A stretch of 42,845 nucleotides of DNA from positions 1 to 42,845 of the forward strand of contig CAIPFY010000035.1 of assembly GCA_903864435.1 (NCBI GenBank), written 5' to 3'. Positions 24,146 through 33,095 of the stretch are shown here, piece by piece. Positions within the stretch are counted from its first letter, which is position 1, and each line of letters starts with the position of its first letter. The stretch comes from an uncultured Chloroflexota bacterium. Its GTDB lineage: Bacteria > Chloroflexota > Anaerolineae > Aggregatilineales > Phototrophicaceae. The notes below the pieces were generated by a model that saw nothing but the letters and a program-made list of their open reading frames with translations, did no database searches and had not been told where the DNA came from. The position numbers were made by a program, and so were the translations under genes.

Positions 24146-25672
24146 ATGGTACTCTTTAAGACTGCCGTCCGTGAGATGCTCACTCCCACCCGCGAACAAG
24201 CCCGCGCCCTGTTCGCGCAGGGCGATCTCGTCCCGGTTTATCGCCGGTTGCCCGCCGACCTCGAAACGCCCGTTTCGGTCTATCTCAAACTGGCGCAGGG
24301 CAGCGCGACCTCTTTCTTGCTGGAAAGCGTGGAAGGGGGCGAACAGATCGGGCGCTACTCATTCCTCGGTGTGAATCCCAAAGGTGTTATCCTCGTGAAG
24401 GGCGGGCAGGTGACTCGCACCGTGCATGGTGTGACCAGCACCCGACCCCTAGCAGACGGCGAAGACCCGCTGATGGCGGTCAAAGCCGAGTTCGGGCGGG
24501 TGCATCCGGTGGTGGTGGATGGCCTGCCGCGCTTCATTGGCGGCGCGGTGGGTTTTCTGAGCTACGATGCGGTGCGCTCGTTTGAACGCCTGCCGGATAC
24601 CTCCACCGATGAACTGGGCGTGCCGGACGCGGCTTTCCTGCTGCCGGATACGCTGGTGATTTTCGACCATGCCAAGCATCAACTCACCATTCTGGCGAAT
24701 GCGCATAATGAAGGTGATCCTGACGCGGCTTATGATGACGCGGCGGCACGCATCGAGGCGATTGCCTCCGCGCTGCGGCAGGCCGCCGTACCCCCGCCGC
24801 ATGCGAACGCTCCCGCTGATCCGAACGCTGATGCCGAGATGCACTCCAACCTGAGCCGCGAACGCTATGAACAGATGGTACGGGATGCGAAAGAGTATGT
24901 TGCGGCGGGGGATGCTTTTCAGATCGTGCTGTCACAGCGGTTCAGCCGTCAGACGAGTGCCGCACCTTTGAGCATCTATCGCGCTTTGCGAATGCTCAAT
25001 CCCTCGCCCTATATGTTCCTGCTGAATTTTGGCCCCGACTTGAACCTGATCGGAGCGTCCCCTGAAATGATGGTGCGGTTGGAAGATGGCATCGCCACAG
25101 TGCGCCCGATTGCGGGAACACGTCCACGCGGCGCGGACGAGGCTGAGGATAAGTCGCTGGCGGAGGAACTGCTGGCTGACCCGAAAGAACGCGCCGAGCA
25201 TGTCATGCTGGTGGATTTGGGGCGCAATGATCTGGGGCGCGTGTGCGACTATGGCACCGTGAAAGTGCCGCGCATGATGTACGTGGAGCGTTACTCCCAT
25301 GTGATGCACATTGTCAGTCAGGTGCAGGGCAAACTGCGGGCGGGCATGGACGCTTTCGACCTGCTGCGGGCGACCTTCCCGGCAGGGACGCTCAGTGGTG
25401 CGCCTAAAGTGCGGGCGATGGAGATCATCGAAGAACTGGAAGGCACGCGGCGCGGGACGTATGGCGGCGCGGTGGGCTATTTCAGTTTCGACGGCTCGAT
25501 GGATACCTGCATCACCATTCGCTCGGTGTTGATGCGCGGGAATACCATCAGCATTCAGTCCGGCGCGGGGATTGTGGCGGATAGCGATCCGGGGCGCGAG
25601 TATGAGGAGACGATCAACAAAGCCCGCGCCGTAGCCCTTGCGATACAATATGCGGAGCAGGGTTTCGTTTAG
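24146..25672 (+). CDS. trpE: Anthranilate synthase component I
   Basis: Converts chorismate to anthranilate using ammonia delivered by TrpG. 508 aa from ATG 24146, with GAAGGAG 8 bases upstream; the open frame begins inside the terminator at 24107, which is not the true start. The tryptophan feedback site motif LLES is at 58-61. The chorismate-binding half includes RPIAGTRPRG, DPKERAEHVMLVDLGRNDLGRV, FPAGTLSGAPKVRAMEIIEELE, and GGAVGYFSFDG with IQSGAGIVADSDP at the end. All key segments are intact. First gene of the trp operon, controlled by the T-box. Confidence 0.97.
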   Translation: MVLFKTAVREMLTPTREQARALFAQGDLVPVYRRLPADLETPVSVYLKLAQGSATSFLLESVEGGEQIGRYSFLGVNPKGVILVKGGQVTRTVHGVTSTRPLADGEDPLMAVKAEFGRVHPVVVDGLPRFIGGAVGFLSYDAVRSFERLPDTSTDELGVPDAAFLLPDTLVIFDHAKHQLTILANAHNEGDPDAAYDDAAARIEAIASALRQAAVPPPHANAPADPNADAEMHSNLSRERYEQMVRDAKEYVAAGDAFQIVLSQRFSRQTSAAPLSIYRALRMLNPSPYMFLLNFGPDLNLIGASPEMMVRLEDGIATVRPIAGTRPRGADEAEDKSLAEELLADPKERAEHVMLVDLGRNDLGRVCDYGTVKVPRMMYVERYSHVMHIVSQVQGKLRAGMDAFDLLRATFPAGTLSGAPKVRAMEIIEELEGTRRGTYGGAVGYFSFDGSMDTCITIRSVLMRGNTISIQSGAGIVADSDPGREYEETINKARAVALAIQYAEQGFV

Positions 25673-25699
25673 CACCTGCTTACAGGTTGTGGAGGCATG

Positions 25700-26350
25700 A
25701 TGACTGTCAAACGGTTGGTCTTTATTCGTCCCGGTGAAACCGATTGGAACCGTGATCTGCGCTGGCAGGGGTGGGTCGCCATTCCGCTGAACGCACATGG
25801 CCGCCTTCAGGCCGGACGGTTGGCGAATTTTGTGCGGAACATCGGCATGAGCGCCCTGTACAGCAGCGATTTGCGCCGTGCGGTGGAAACGGCGGGGATT
25901 CTCTCCGAGAAGTTGGGTTTTGCCCCGATACCGGACGCACGACTGCGCGAACGCAACATCGGCGTGTGGCAGGGGTTGAAGCCGGGTGAAATGCAGTTGT
26001 GGTATGCCGAGGACTATAACCGCCTGATGACTGATCCTGAGAACTATCCGGTTCCGGGCGGCGAGTCGCGGCAGGATGTACGCCTGCGGATGCGGGCGGC
26101 CTTCGAGGACATTCTGGCGCAGGATAAGGGCGAAACCATCGGCGTGATCTCGCATACCTCGGCTATCAAGATTCTGCTCTCGGACATTGTGCCGGGGGGC
26201 GTATCCGCACAGGTTCCGGTCAGCAATTCGTCGGTGACGACGATTGTCCGCGAGAATGATGTGTGGAAAGTGGTCGCGCTGGATGATGTACTGCATCTGG
26301 AAGGTTTGGAATCCAAAACCGTACCTGATTTTGAGGAAAAAACCACATGA
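25700..26350 (+). CDS. Histidine phosphatase (phosphoglycerate mutase-like) protein with RPG instead of RHG
   Basis: 216 aa between trpE and trpG. The fold is clear: FIRPGETDWN at the N-terminus, YSSDLRRAVETA (54-65), LRERNIGVWQG (82-92), GESRQDVRLRM and GVISHTSAIKIL with the second His (152). The nucleophilic His of the RHG motif is Pro11 (codon CCC, 25730-25732; His would be CAC, one base away), while the pocket Arg, Glu and second His remain. Such a protein should not form the phospho-histidine intermediate and may be inactive or regulatory, unless this is a read error. ATG 25700 is chosen for GGAGG at 25691-25695. Its stop overlaps the trpG start (ATGA). Confidence 0.8.
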   Translation: MTVKRLVFIRPGETDWNRDLRWQGWVAIPLNAHGRLQAGRLANFVRNIGMSALYSSDLRRAVETAGILSEKLGFAPIPDARLRERNIGVWQGLKPGEMQLWYAEDYNRLMTDPENYPVPGGESRQDVRLRMRAAFEDILAQDKGETIGVISHTSAIKILLSDIVPGGVSAQVPVSNSSVTTIVRENDVWKVVALDDVLHLEGLESKTVPDFEEKTT

Positions 26351-26928
26351 TCTTGGTGATTGATAACTACGATAGCTTCACCTACAACATCGTGCAGGAG
26401 ATGGGCGAGATGGGCGCTCATCTGGAAGTGATCCGCAACGATCAGACCACGCTGGAGGCGATTCGCGCCATGAACCCCAGCCACATCCTGATCTCCCCCG
26501 GCCCCGGCGACCCGGACGACAGCGGTATTTCGCTGGATGTGCTGCGCGAGTTTGGCTCACACACACCTATCCTCGGCGTGTGCCTCGGTCATCAGTGCAT
26601 CGGGCAGGTGTATGGTGGCGTGGTGAAGCGTGCGCCGCGCTTGATGCACGGCAAGACCAGCCCGATTCTGCACACGGGGGATGCTATGTTTGAAGGCGTT
26701 CCTAGCCCGTTCGAGGCTACCCGCTATCACAGCCTGATCGTGGAACAAGAGAGCTTGCCGGACTGTTTGATGGTGACGGCTTCCACCCACGAGGGCGAAA
26801 TTATGGGATTGCGCCACCGAGAGTTTCCGGTGTACGGGGTGCAGTTTCATCCCGAAAGCATCCTGACCGGCTACGGGCCGCGAATCCTGAAGAACTTTCT
26901 GGACGTGCGCGTTGGGGAACGGGTTTAA
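26347..26928 (+). CDS. trpG: Anthranilate synthase component II (glutamine amidotransferase)
   Basis: Class I glutaminase subunit that feeds ammonia to TrpE. 193 aa. Oxyanion segment ISPGPGDPDDSG (49-60), nucleophile Cys79 in LGVCLGHQ, and His168 and Glu170 in VQFHPES complete the triad. The start overlaps the upstream stop by four bases. It lacks fusion to trpE or trpD. It could also serve 4-amino-4-deoxychorismate synthase, as in some bacteria with a shared subunit, but the neighbourhood favours tryptophan. Confidence 0.95.
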   Translation: MILVIDNYDSFTYNIVQEMGEMGAHLEVIRNDQTTLEAIRAMNPSHILISPGPGDPDDSGISLDVLREFGSHTPILGVCLGHQCIGQVYGGVVKRAPRLMHGKTSPILHTGDAMFEGVPSPFEATRYHSLIVEQESLPDCLMVTASTHEGEIMGLRHREFPVYGVQFHPESILTGYGPRILKNFLDVRVGERV

Positions 26929-26950
26929 CGGATTATAAGGGGATATGACG

Positions 26951-27988
26951 ATGGATATTGTTCGCGCAATTGACATCACCAGCCGCTTCGGTCATTTGCA
27001 GGACGATGAGGCCGAAGCCGTGATGAACCAGATTATGACGGGAACGGCGACGGACGCACAGATTGCCGCCTACCTGATGGCGCTGCGCATGAAGGGTGAA
27101 ACGGCAGACGAGATCACGGGCAGCGCCCGCGCCATGCGCTCTAACGCGCACAATGTCCCCTCGTCGGGCGGGGATGAACTGCTGGATACTTGCGGCACAG
27201 GCGGCGACAAGTCCGGGACGTTCAACATCAGCACGACGGTGGCATTTGTGGCGGCGGGCGCTGGCGCGAAAGTCGCCAAGCACGGCAACCGCGCTTCCAG
27301 CAGCAAATGTGGCAGCGCCGATGTGCTGGCGGAACTGGGTGTGAATCTTGACCTGACGCCGGAACAGGTGGGGCAGTGTATTGATGATGTCGGCATCGGT
27401 TTCCTGTTCGCTGCCAAACTGCATCCGGCGATGAAGTATGCGATTGGCCCGCGCAAGCAGATGGCGGTACGCACGATCTTCAACATTCTTGGCCCTCTCA
27501 CGAATCCGGCGGGCGCGAAACGGCAGTTGATGGGCGTGTTCGCCGCCGACCTGACCGATATGCTGGCGCATGTGCTAGGCAAACTGGGGTCTATTTCCGC
27601 GCTGGTGGTCAGCGGCTACGGTGGGTTGGACGAACTGACGACCACCGGCCCCAACCGCATCAGCCGTTACGAAGCCGGTACGGTGCGGACGGATGAGATT
27701 GACCCGCGTGAATTCGGCTTCCGGGGTGCGGCCATCAGCGAACTGCTGGGCGATGACGCGCCAACCAATGCCCGTATTCTGCGGGGCGTGCTGAATGGTG
27801 AAATTCAAGATGCGCGGCGGGATGTGGTGTTGCTCAATGCGGGCGCCGCGCTGATTGCGGCGGGGCTGGCGGCCAATCTGAATGATGGCATTCGTCTGGC
27901 AACGGAGTCTATTGATAGCGGGCGTGCGCTGGCGAAACTGGATATGCTGGTAGATGTCAGTCGCCGTTTGACCAGCACCCCGGCATAA
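26951..27988 (+). CDS. trpD: Anthranilate phosphoribosyltransferase
   Basis: Joins anthranilate and PRPP to phosphoribosylanthranilate. 345 aa. PRPP-binding DTCGTGGDKSGTFNISTTVAF, the KHGNRASSSKCGSADVLAELG segment, the Arg-bearing HPAMKYAIGPRKQMAVRTIFN loop and NPAGAKRQLMGVF are all present. Of two close ATGs (26945, 26951) the second has AAGGGG (26937-26942) at 8 bases and is preferred. Confidence 0.96.
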   Translation: MDIVRAIDITSRFGHLQDDEAEAVMNQIMTGTATDAQIAAYLMALRMKGETADEITGSARAMRSNAHNVPSSGGDELLDTCGTGGDKSGTFNISTTVAFVAAGAGAKVAKHGNRASSSKCGSADVLAELGVNLDLTPEQVGQCIDDVGIGFLFAAKLHPAMKYAIGPRKQMAVRTIFNILGPLTNPAGAKRQLMGVFAADLTDMLAHVLGKLGSISALVVSGYGGLDELTTTGPNRISRYEAGTVRTDEIDPREFGFRGAAISELLGDDAPTNARILRGVLNGEIQDARRDVVLLNAGAALIAAGLAANLNDGIRLATESIDSGRALAKLDMLVDVSRRLTSTPA

Positions 27989-28011
27989 CCGGCAGCAGAA
28001 GTGGAGGCCGA

Positions 28012-28836
28012 ATGACTCATTTCGTAGCGACGGATACCATTCTGGATCGAATTCTGGCGCAGAAGGTGTTGGATTTACACGATCTGCGTGAAGATCGGGC
28101 ATTCCTCGCGCAGACCGAGTACCGGGCGCGTCATGCCCCGCCCGCCCGTGACTTCGCCGCTGCGTTACGCCGGGGCGATCATGTGGCGCTGATCGCAGAA
28201 GTGAAAAAGGCTTCGCCTAGCAAAGGGGTACTGGTCGAGCATTTCGACCCGGTAGCCATCGGGACGACTTACGCGCAGAACGGCGCTTCGGCTATCTCCG
28301 TGCTGACCGATACGCCCTTCTTTCAGGGGCGCTTGGCGGATATGCAGCAAGTGCGCGAGGCGGTGCCGGTGCCGGTGCTGCGTAAGGATTTCATCATCGC
28401 GGAGCATCAAATTTACGAGGCGCGTGCATCACAGGCCGACGCAGTGCTGCTCATCGTGATGGCGCTGGAAGATGCGCAAATCCGCGATTTGCAGGCGCTT
28501 ATTCACGAGTTAGGCATGGCGGCGCTGGTCGAGGTACATCATGAGCAAGAACTCGAACGCGCTCTTAAGGCCGGGGCGCGGCTGATCGGCGTGAACAACC
28601 GTGATCTGCGAACCTTCCACGAGGATTTGGGTACGACGGCGCGGGTGGCGCGGTTGGTGCCGCCGGAGGTGACGCTGGTGGCCGAGAGCGCCATTCGCAG
28701 CGCCGAGGATGTGCGGCGGATGGGCGAGTTGGGCGCTCATGCGGTGCTGGTGGGTGAGGGGCTGGTGAAAGCTGGAATAGAACTGACCGGACGGGTGCGC
28801 GATTTTAGCAGCCAACCCCGTTTGGCACGGGAGTAA
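28012..28836 (+). CDS. trpC: Indole-3-glycerol phosphate synthase
   Basis: TIM-barrel enzyme that closes the indole ring of CdRP. 274 aa. Visible motifs: IAEVKKASPSKG (catalytic Lys on strand 2), SVLTDTPFFQG, VLRKDFI (catalytic Lys), VEVHHEQELERAL, GVNNRDLRTF, and VAESAIRSAEDV with the phosphate-binding AVLVGEGL at the end. GGAGG is four bases before ATG. It is not fused to trpF, which follows after four bases. Confidence 0.96.
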   Translation: MTHFVATDTILDRILAQKVLDLHDLREDRAFLAQTEYRARHAPPARDFAAALRRGDHVALIAEVKKASPSKGVLVEHFDPVAIGTTYAQNGASAISVLTDTPFFQGRLADMQQVREAVPVPVLRKDFIIAEHQIYEARASQADAVLLIVMALEDAQIRDLQALIHELGMAALVEVHHEQELERALKAGARLIGVNNRDLRTFHEDLGTTARVARLVPPEVTLVAESAIRSAEDVRRMGELGAHAVLVGEGLVKAGIELTGRVRDFSSQPRLARE

Positions 28837-28840
28837 TGAC

Positions 28841-29521
28841 ATGTCTCTTGTGGTTCATGTGAAGATTTGCGGCATTCGGACGTTGGAAGATGCGCTGATG
28901 GCAACCGCTGCCGGGGCGGATTTGCTCGGCTTCAATTTCTACCGGAAAAGTCCCCGTGCGCTGCCTGTGGGTGACGCGGCGACCCTCTGTGATGCGCTGC
29001 GGGCGCGGTTGGGCGCGGCCTGCCCGCTGCTAATCGGCCTGTTTGTGAACGAGAATGTAGGCACGATACAGTCTGTTCTAGAGCAGGTGGGGCTGGACGG
29101 GGCGCAACTGCACGGTGACGAATCCGACGAGGTGCTGCGTGAACTGCGCGGCGCGGGCTACAAGGCGATTCGCCCGCAATCGCTGGCGCAGGCGTTGGAT
29201 GATGTGATGTATTTTCAACCGTATTTCCCCGCCAACGAACGCTTCCCGTCGCTGCTGCTGGATGCCTACAACCCGCAGTTGTACGGGGGGACGGGCGAAC
29301 AGGCCAGCCTCGATATTGCGCGGACAGTGAAGGATGATGTGCCGCGTTTGATGCTGGCTGGCGGATTGACCCCGCAGAATGTGGCGAAGCACATTAAAGC
29401 CGCACGCCCGTGGGGGGTGGATGTTGCCAGCGGTGTCGAAATGGATGGGCAACCGGGACGCAAGGACGCGGAGAAGGTGAAGTCGTTCATCCGCGCCGCC
29501 AAAGGCGTGATCTTGCTATGA
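28841..29521 (+). CDS. trpF: Phosphoribosylanthranilate isomerase
   Basis: Amadori rearrangement of phosphoribosylanthranilate to CdRP. 226 aa TIM barrel: VKICGIRTLEDA (catalytic Cys), GFNFYRKSPRAL, LIGLFVNE, QLHGDESDEVL, LLLDAYNPQLYGGTG (catalytic Asp), LAGGLTPQNV and GVDVASGVEMDGQPGRKD. The stop overlaps the start of the NUDIX gene by four bases (ATGA). Confidence 0.95.
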   Translation: MSLVVHVKICGIRTLEDALMATAAGADLLGFNFYRKSPRALPVGDAATLCDALRARLGAACPLLIGLFVNENVGTIQSVLEQVGLDGAQLHGDESDEVLRELRGAGYKAIRPQSLAQALDDVMYFQPYFPANERFPSLLLDAYNPQLYGGTGEQASLDIARTVKDDVPRLMLAGGLTPQNVAKHIKAARPWGVDVASGVEMDGQPGRKDAEKVKSFIRAAKGVILL

Positions 29522-30144
29522 CCGAAATGCTGGATATTTACGACGACAATCTGGTTCACGTCGGTGTGAAAGAACGCGAGGCCGTTCACCGCGATGGGGA
29601 CTGGCATCGGGTATTCCACTGTTGGGTGATTGGGCGGGATGCACAGGGGCAACCGCGCATCGTAGTGCAGCGCCGCGCCGCCGAAAAAGACACCTTCCCC
29701 AACCGCTTCGATGTGAGTGCGGCAGGTCACTATCATGCGGGGGAATCTATCCGCGACGGGGTGCGCGAGGTGGAAGAAGAACTGGGGATTCCGGTGTCGT
29801 TCGAGCAGCTTATCCCGGTGGGGCTGAAGATTCACACCGCCCGCTATTCCAGCAAGATTGACCGCGAATTTAGCGATGTGTTCTTCTATGTGACGGACTG
29901 CACCCTCAGCCGCTTCGACTATCAACGCGAAGAAGTGGCCGGGCTGGTGGCCTTCGCCATTGATGAGGGGATCGCGCTCATGGCGGGCGAACGCGACAGT
30001 TTGCAGGCTGAGGCGGCGGGCTTGGGGGCGGATGTGGTGACGCTGCGGGCGGGGGATTTCGTGCCGCGTCCCGACCAGTACGTGCTGAAAGTGCTGCTGA
30101 CGGCCAAACATTGTTTGAACGGTGAGAAGTATCTGGTGGTGTGA
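29518..30144 (+). CDS. NUDIX hydrolase, passenger in the trp operon
   Basis: 208 aa from ATG 29518, translationally coupled to trpF. The Nudix box lies about residues 68-89 (GHYHAGESIRDGVREVEEELGI); it has six rather than seven residues between the first Glu and the REVEEELGI core, a spacing seen in the isopentenyl-diphosphate-isomerase-like group of NUDIX enzymes. The N-terminal DIYDDNLVHVGVKEREAVHRDGDWHRVFHCWVI also fits that group, which includes hydrolases of unknown substrate often mislabelled Idi. Metal-binding glutamates are intact. No direct role in tryptophan synthesis is known. Confidence 0.82.
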   Translation: MTEMLDIYDDNLVHVGVKEREAVHRDGDWHRVFHCWVIGRDAQGQPRIVVQRRAAEKDTFPNRFDVSAAGHYHAGESIRDGVREVEEELGIPVSFEQLIPVGLKIHTARYSSKIDREFSDVFFYVTDCTLSRFDYQREEVAGLVAFAIDEGIALMAGERDSLQAEAAGLGADVVTLRAGDFVPRPDQYVLKVLLTAKHCLNGEKYLVV

Positions 30145-30153
30145 GGGGCGCGA

Positions 30154-30645
30154 ATGAGCTTCCATATCGAACCGATGATGGCTGAAGATTGGGACGCGGT
30201 GCTGGCGATCTACCTTGAGGGGATCGCCACCCGCAACGCCACTTTTGAAACCAGTGCGCCGGAGTGGGAAAAGTGGGATAGCGGCCACCGCGCCGACTGT
30301 CGTTTGGTATCGCGGCAGGGCGGGAACATGCTCGGATGGGCGGCGCTGTCGCCGGTATCGGGGCGCTGCGTATATGCAGGTGTGGCGGAAGTGAGCATTT
30401 ACATCACGGCGGCGGCACGCGGGCAAGGGGTGGGGCGGGCGCTGCTTACCCAACTGGTGAACGAGTCTGAGGCGGCGGGGTTGTGGACGCTGCAAGCGGG
30501 TATTTTGCGCGAAAATGCCGCCAGTCGCGCCCTACACGCGGCCTGCGGGTTTCGGGAACTGGGCTACCGCGAACGGGTGGGACAGTTGGATGGCGTGTGG
30601 CGGGATGTGATTTTGATGGAACGCCGCAGCGGGAAAATGGGTTGA
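30154..30645 (+). CDS. GNAT N-acetyltransferase, phosphinothricin-acetyltransferase-like
   Basis: 163 aa. The pattern is that of the PAT/YwnH group: an N-terminal MAEDWDAVLAIYLEGIATRNATFET, GWAALSPVSGRCVYAGVAEVSIYI, the acetyl-CoA loop RGQGVGRALL (about 88-97), and GILRENAASRALHAACGFRELG. The group acetylates methionine sulfone or sulfoximine and similar amino-acid analogues; the native substrate is not known here. It follows the NUDIX gene by nine bases with GAGGGG before its ATG and precedes trpB, so it is co-transcribed. Confidence 0.82.
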   Translation: MSFHIEPMMAEDWDAVLAIYLEGIATRNATFETSAPEWEKWDSGHRADCRLVSRQGGNMLGWAALSPVSGRCVYAGVAEVSIYITAAARGQGVGRALLTQLVNESEAAGLWTLQAGILRENAASRALHAACGFRELGYRERVGQLDGVWRDVILMERRSGKMG

Positions 30646-30675
30646 AAACAGAACTAGGTGGGGCAGGGGATGACG

Positions 30676-31896
30676 ATGTATATCGAAGTTGGAAAGACGA
30701 ATGTGCCGGATGAGCGCGGGTATTTCGGTGAATTTGGCGGGCGCTATGTGCCGGAAACGCTCATGCCGGCGCTGGACGAACTGGCCGCCGCCTATGCCGA
30801 GGCGATGGCGGATGCCGATTTTCAGGGGCGGCTGGCGCATTTGCAGCGCACCTTCACCGGACGGCCAACGCCGGTTACGTATGCGGCGCGGTTGAGCGAG
30901 CAGTTGGGCGGGGCGCGTATTTTCCTCAAGCGCGAGGATTTGGCGCACACGGGCGCACACAAGATCAACAACGCGCTGGGGCAGGCGCTTCTGGCGCAGC
31001 GCATGGGCAAACGGCGCATTGTGGCGGAAACGGGCGCGGGGCAGCATGGCGTGGGCAGCGCCACCGCCTGCGCCATGCTCGGCCTCGAATGCCATGTGTA
31101 TATGGGCAGCGTGGATATGGCGCGGCAACAGCCGAACGTATTCCGCATGAAGCTGATGGGCGCGAACGTGATTCCGGTGGAAAGCGGGACGAAAACGCTC
31201 AAGGATGCGATCAACGAGGCCATCCGCGACTGGGTGACGAATGTTCGCAGCACCTTCTACTTGCTCGGTTCGGCGTTGGGGCCGCACCCGTACCCGATGA
31301 TGGTGCGCGATTTCCAGAGCGTGATCGGCATCGAAGCGCGACAGCAAATGCTGGAACTGGCGGGGCGCTTGCCCGATGTGGCGATTGCCTGTGTGGGCGG
31401 CGGCAGCAACTCCATCGGCCTGTTTCATGGCTTCCGGGATGACGAGTCGGTGGAACTGATCGGCGTGGAGGCGGGCGGTCATGGTGTGCTGAGTGGTGAA
31501 CACGCGGCGCGGTTTGCCGACCCCGCGAAAGGTCGTCCGGGGGTGCTGCACGGGACGCGCTCGTTTGTGCTTCAGGACGCGGACGGGCAGATTATGAACA
31601 CGCACAGCGTTTCGGCGGGGCTGGATTACGCCTCTATCGGGCCGGAACACGCTTATTTGCGCCAGACCGAACGCGCATTCTACACACTGGCGACGGATGA
31701 GGAGGCACTGGAAGCTGTTAAAACGCTGTCGCAGACCGAAGGCATCATCCCCGCGTTGGAGAGCGCCCACGCCGTCGTGGAGGCCGTCAAACGTGCGCCC
31801 ACCATGCCGAAGGACTCGATCATTCTGGTCAACCTGTCGGGGCGAGGCGATAAGGATTTGGACACGATCATGCGCGAGTTGAAGCTGAATGAGTGA
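30676..31896 (+). CDS. trpB: Tryptophan synthase beta chain
   Basis: PLP enzyme that condenses indole with serine. 406 aa. [17 protein letters not shown] (17-33), PLP-binding Lys96 in [21 protein letters not shown], the phosphate loop VGGGSNSIG, and the C-terminal [14 protein letters not shown]. It is TrpB1-type, the alpha-associating form. AGGGG (30665-30669) supports ATG 30676 over ATG 30670. The end overlaps the next gene by eight bases. Confidence 0.97.
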   Translation: MYIEVGKTNVPDERGYFGEFGGRYVPETLMPALDELAAAYAEAMADADFQGRLAHLQRTFTGRPTPVTYAARLSEQLGGARIFLKREDLAHTGAHKINNALGQALLAQRMGKRRIVAETGAGQHGVGSATACAMLGLECHVYMGSVDMARQQPNVFRMKLMGANVIPVESGTKTLKDAINEAIRDWVTNVRSTFYLLGSALGPHPYPMMVRDFQSVIGIEARQQMLELAGRLPDVAIACVGGGSNSIGLFHGFRDDESVELIGVEAGGHGVLSGEHAARFADPAKGRPGVLHGTRSFVLQDADGQIMNTHSVSAGLDYASIGPEHAYLRQTERAFYTLATDEEALEAVKTLSQTEGIIPALESAHAVVEAVKRAPTMPKDSIILVNLSGRGDKDLDTIMRELKLNE

Positions 31897-32365
31897 CCGC
31901 CGTCCGCGCACCGTCAGCGCCTTCCTGCACAACGGGCGCGGCGAGGTGCTGGTGCAACTGCGCGATTCGAAGCCGGGATTGCGCTTCCCGCGTTGCTGGT
32001 CAACGCTCGGCGGCGCGATGGAAGCGGGGGAGTCGCCGGAACAGGCCATGCAGCGCGAGTTGATCGAGGAGATCGAGATTTGCCCGCCGCTGACGTTCTG
32101 GCGGACGTTCGACCATCGCTATGCTTATCGCGGGCAAGAGGTTGAGGTGCAGGTTCACGCCTTCACGGGGCTGCTGGATATGCCAGCGGAGGCGGTGCGT
32201 TTGCACGAAGGGGAACGGGTGGCGTGGTTGAACGCCGCTGACATTGAGCGACTGCCGTTCGCGTTCGGTCTGGACGCGCTGTTCAGGGAGTTTTTCGCAA
32301 CCTATGACCACCGAAATCACACTGGCGACCACCTTTCATCCCAGAGGCGAAACGGCACGTCTTGA
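31889..32365 (+). CDS. NUDIX hydrolase, second passenger in the trp operon
   Basis: 158 aa. Compact MutT-like NUDIX fold with the box at about residues 44-66 ([24 protein letters not shown]); the Gly near the end of the canonical box is Glu, but the metal-binding RE..EE core is kept. MutT-type enzymes clean up modified nucleotides or hydrolyse other nucleoside diphosphates. It is unrelated in sequence to the first NUDIX gene of this operon. It overlaps trpB by eight bases and the next gene by 62 bases. Confidence 0.8.
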   Translation: MSDRRPRTVSAFLHNGRGEVLVQLRDSKPGLRFPRCWSTLGGAMEAGESPEQAMQRELIEEIEICPPLTFWRTFDHRYAYRGQEVEVQVHAFTGLLDMPAEAVRLHEGERVAWLNAADIERLPFAFGLDALFREFFATYDHRNHTGDHLSSQRRNGTS

Positions 32366-33095
32366 ACGCCTGTATCCGCAACTGCTGGCCGCATATCGCC
32401 ATTTGATCGTGTCGCTACCGCCGGATGCGGCGGAGGAAGATGCCGAGCGCATCGGCGAATTGCCGGGTGTGCAGACGCACGTCAACGCCGATTGGGCACA
32501 TGGGCGCTATCAGGCGTTGCGGTTGGCGGCGGTGACAGATGCGACCTGTGTGCATTACTGTGATATGGATCGGTTGCTGCGCTGGGTGGAAACCCGCCCC
32601 GATGAGTGGACGCAAACGCTCAAACAGGTCAGGCAGAGCGATTGTCTTGTTATCGGGCGCACGGCTGCCGCGTGGGATACGCACCCGCAGGCACTCCGTC
32701 AGACCGAGGCCATCAGCAGCGGTTTGTTTTCGCGCTTGCTCGGTCAAACGCTCGATTTGAGCGCCGGTTCAAAGGGATTTAGCCGCCGCGCACTGGATTG
32801 CTTGATGGCGAATACCGCGCCGGGGCGGGCGATTGGCACGGATGCCGAGTGGGTGGTGATTTTGCACCGCGCCGGATTCCCTGTGGATGCGGTGCTGGTG
32901 GATGGGCTGGACTGGGAGATTCCCGACCAGCATCAGAGCGCGGCGGCCAGCCCGGAACGCCAGCGGGTGCTGGCCTCGCAGTACGATGCCGACCCCGGAC
33001 GCTGGGCGCATCGGGTGCGGATCGCGCAGGAGATTGTGGATGCGGGAATGGATGCGTGGACGAGATCATTACAATTGCCCACAGGGGGACAATAA
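32304..33095 (+). CDS. Nucleotide-sugar-transferase-like protein, function unknown
   Basis: 263 aa from ATG 32304, inside the end of the NUDIX gene. It lacks a clear ribosome site, so it is probably coupled to the upstream gene. The pattern of LIVSLPPDA, HVNADWAHGRYQALRLA and a DMD motif in HYCDMDRLLRW (about 92-102) suggests a GT-A type glycosyltransferase core, with later SAGSKGFSRRALDCL and GTDAEWVVILHRAG resembling the acceptor and second acidic sites. The assignment is a fold-level guess. TAATG joins it to trpA (one-base overlap). Confidence 0.6.
   Translation: MTTEITLATTFHPRGETARLERLYPQLLAAYRHLIVSLPPDAAEEDAERIGELPGVQTHVNADWAHGRYQALRLAAVTDATCVHYCDMDRLLRWVETRPDEWTQTLKQVRQSDCLVIGRTAAAWDTHPQALRQTEAISSGLFSRLLGQTLDLSAGSKGFSRRALDCLMANTAPGRAIGTDAEWVVILHRAGFPVDAVLVDGLDWEIPDQHQSAAASPERQRVLASQYDADPGRWAHRVRIAQEIVDAGMDAWTRSLQLPTGGQ

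Noticed and set aside
24932-26296. 454-codon minus-strand ORF opposite trpE and the phosphatase-like gene
   Set aside because: Antisense shadow of strongly conserved genes; its translation is rich in His, Arg and Gln, as expected from the reverse of GC-rich codons.
30532-32049. 505-codon minus-strand ORF opposite trpB
   Set aside because: Same antisense bias; trpB motifs fix the real frame on the plus strand.
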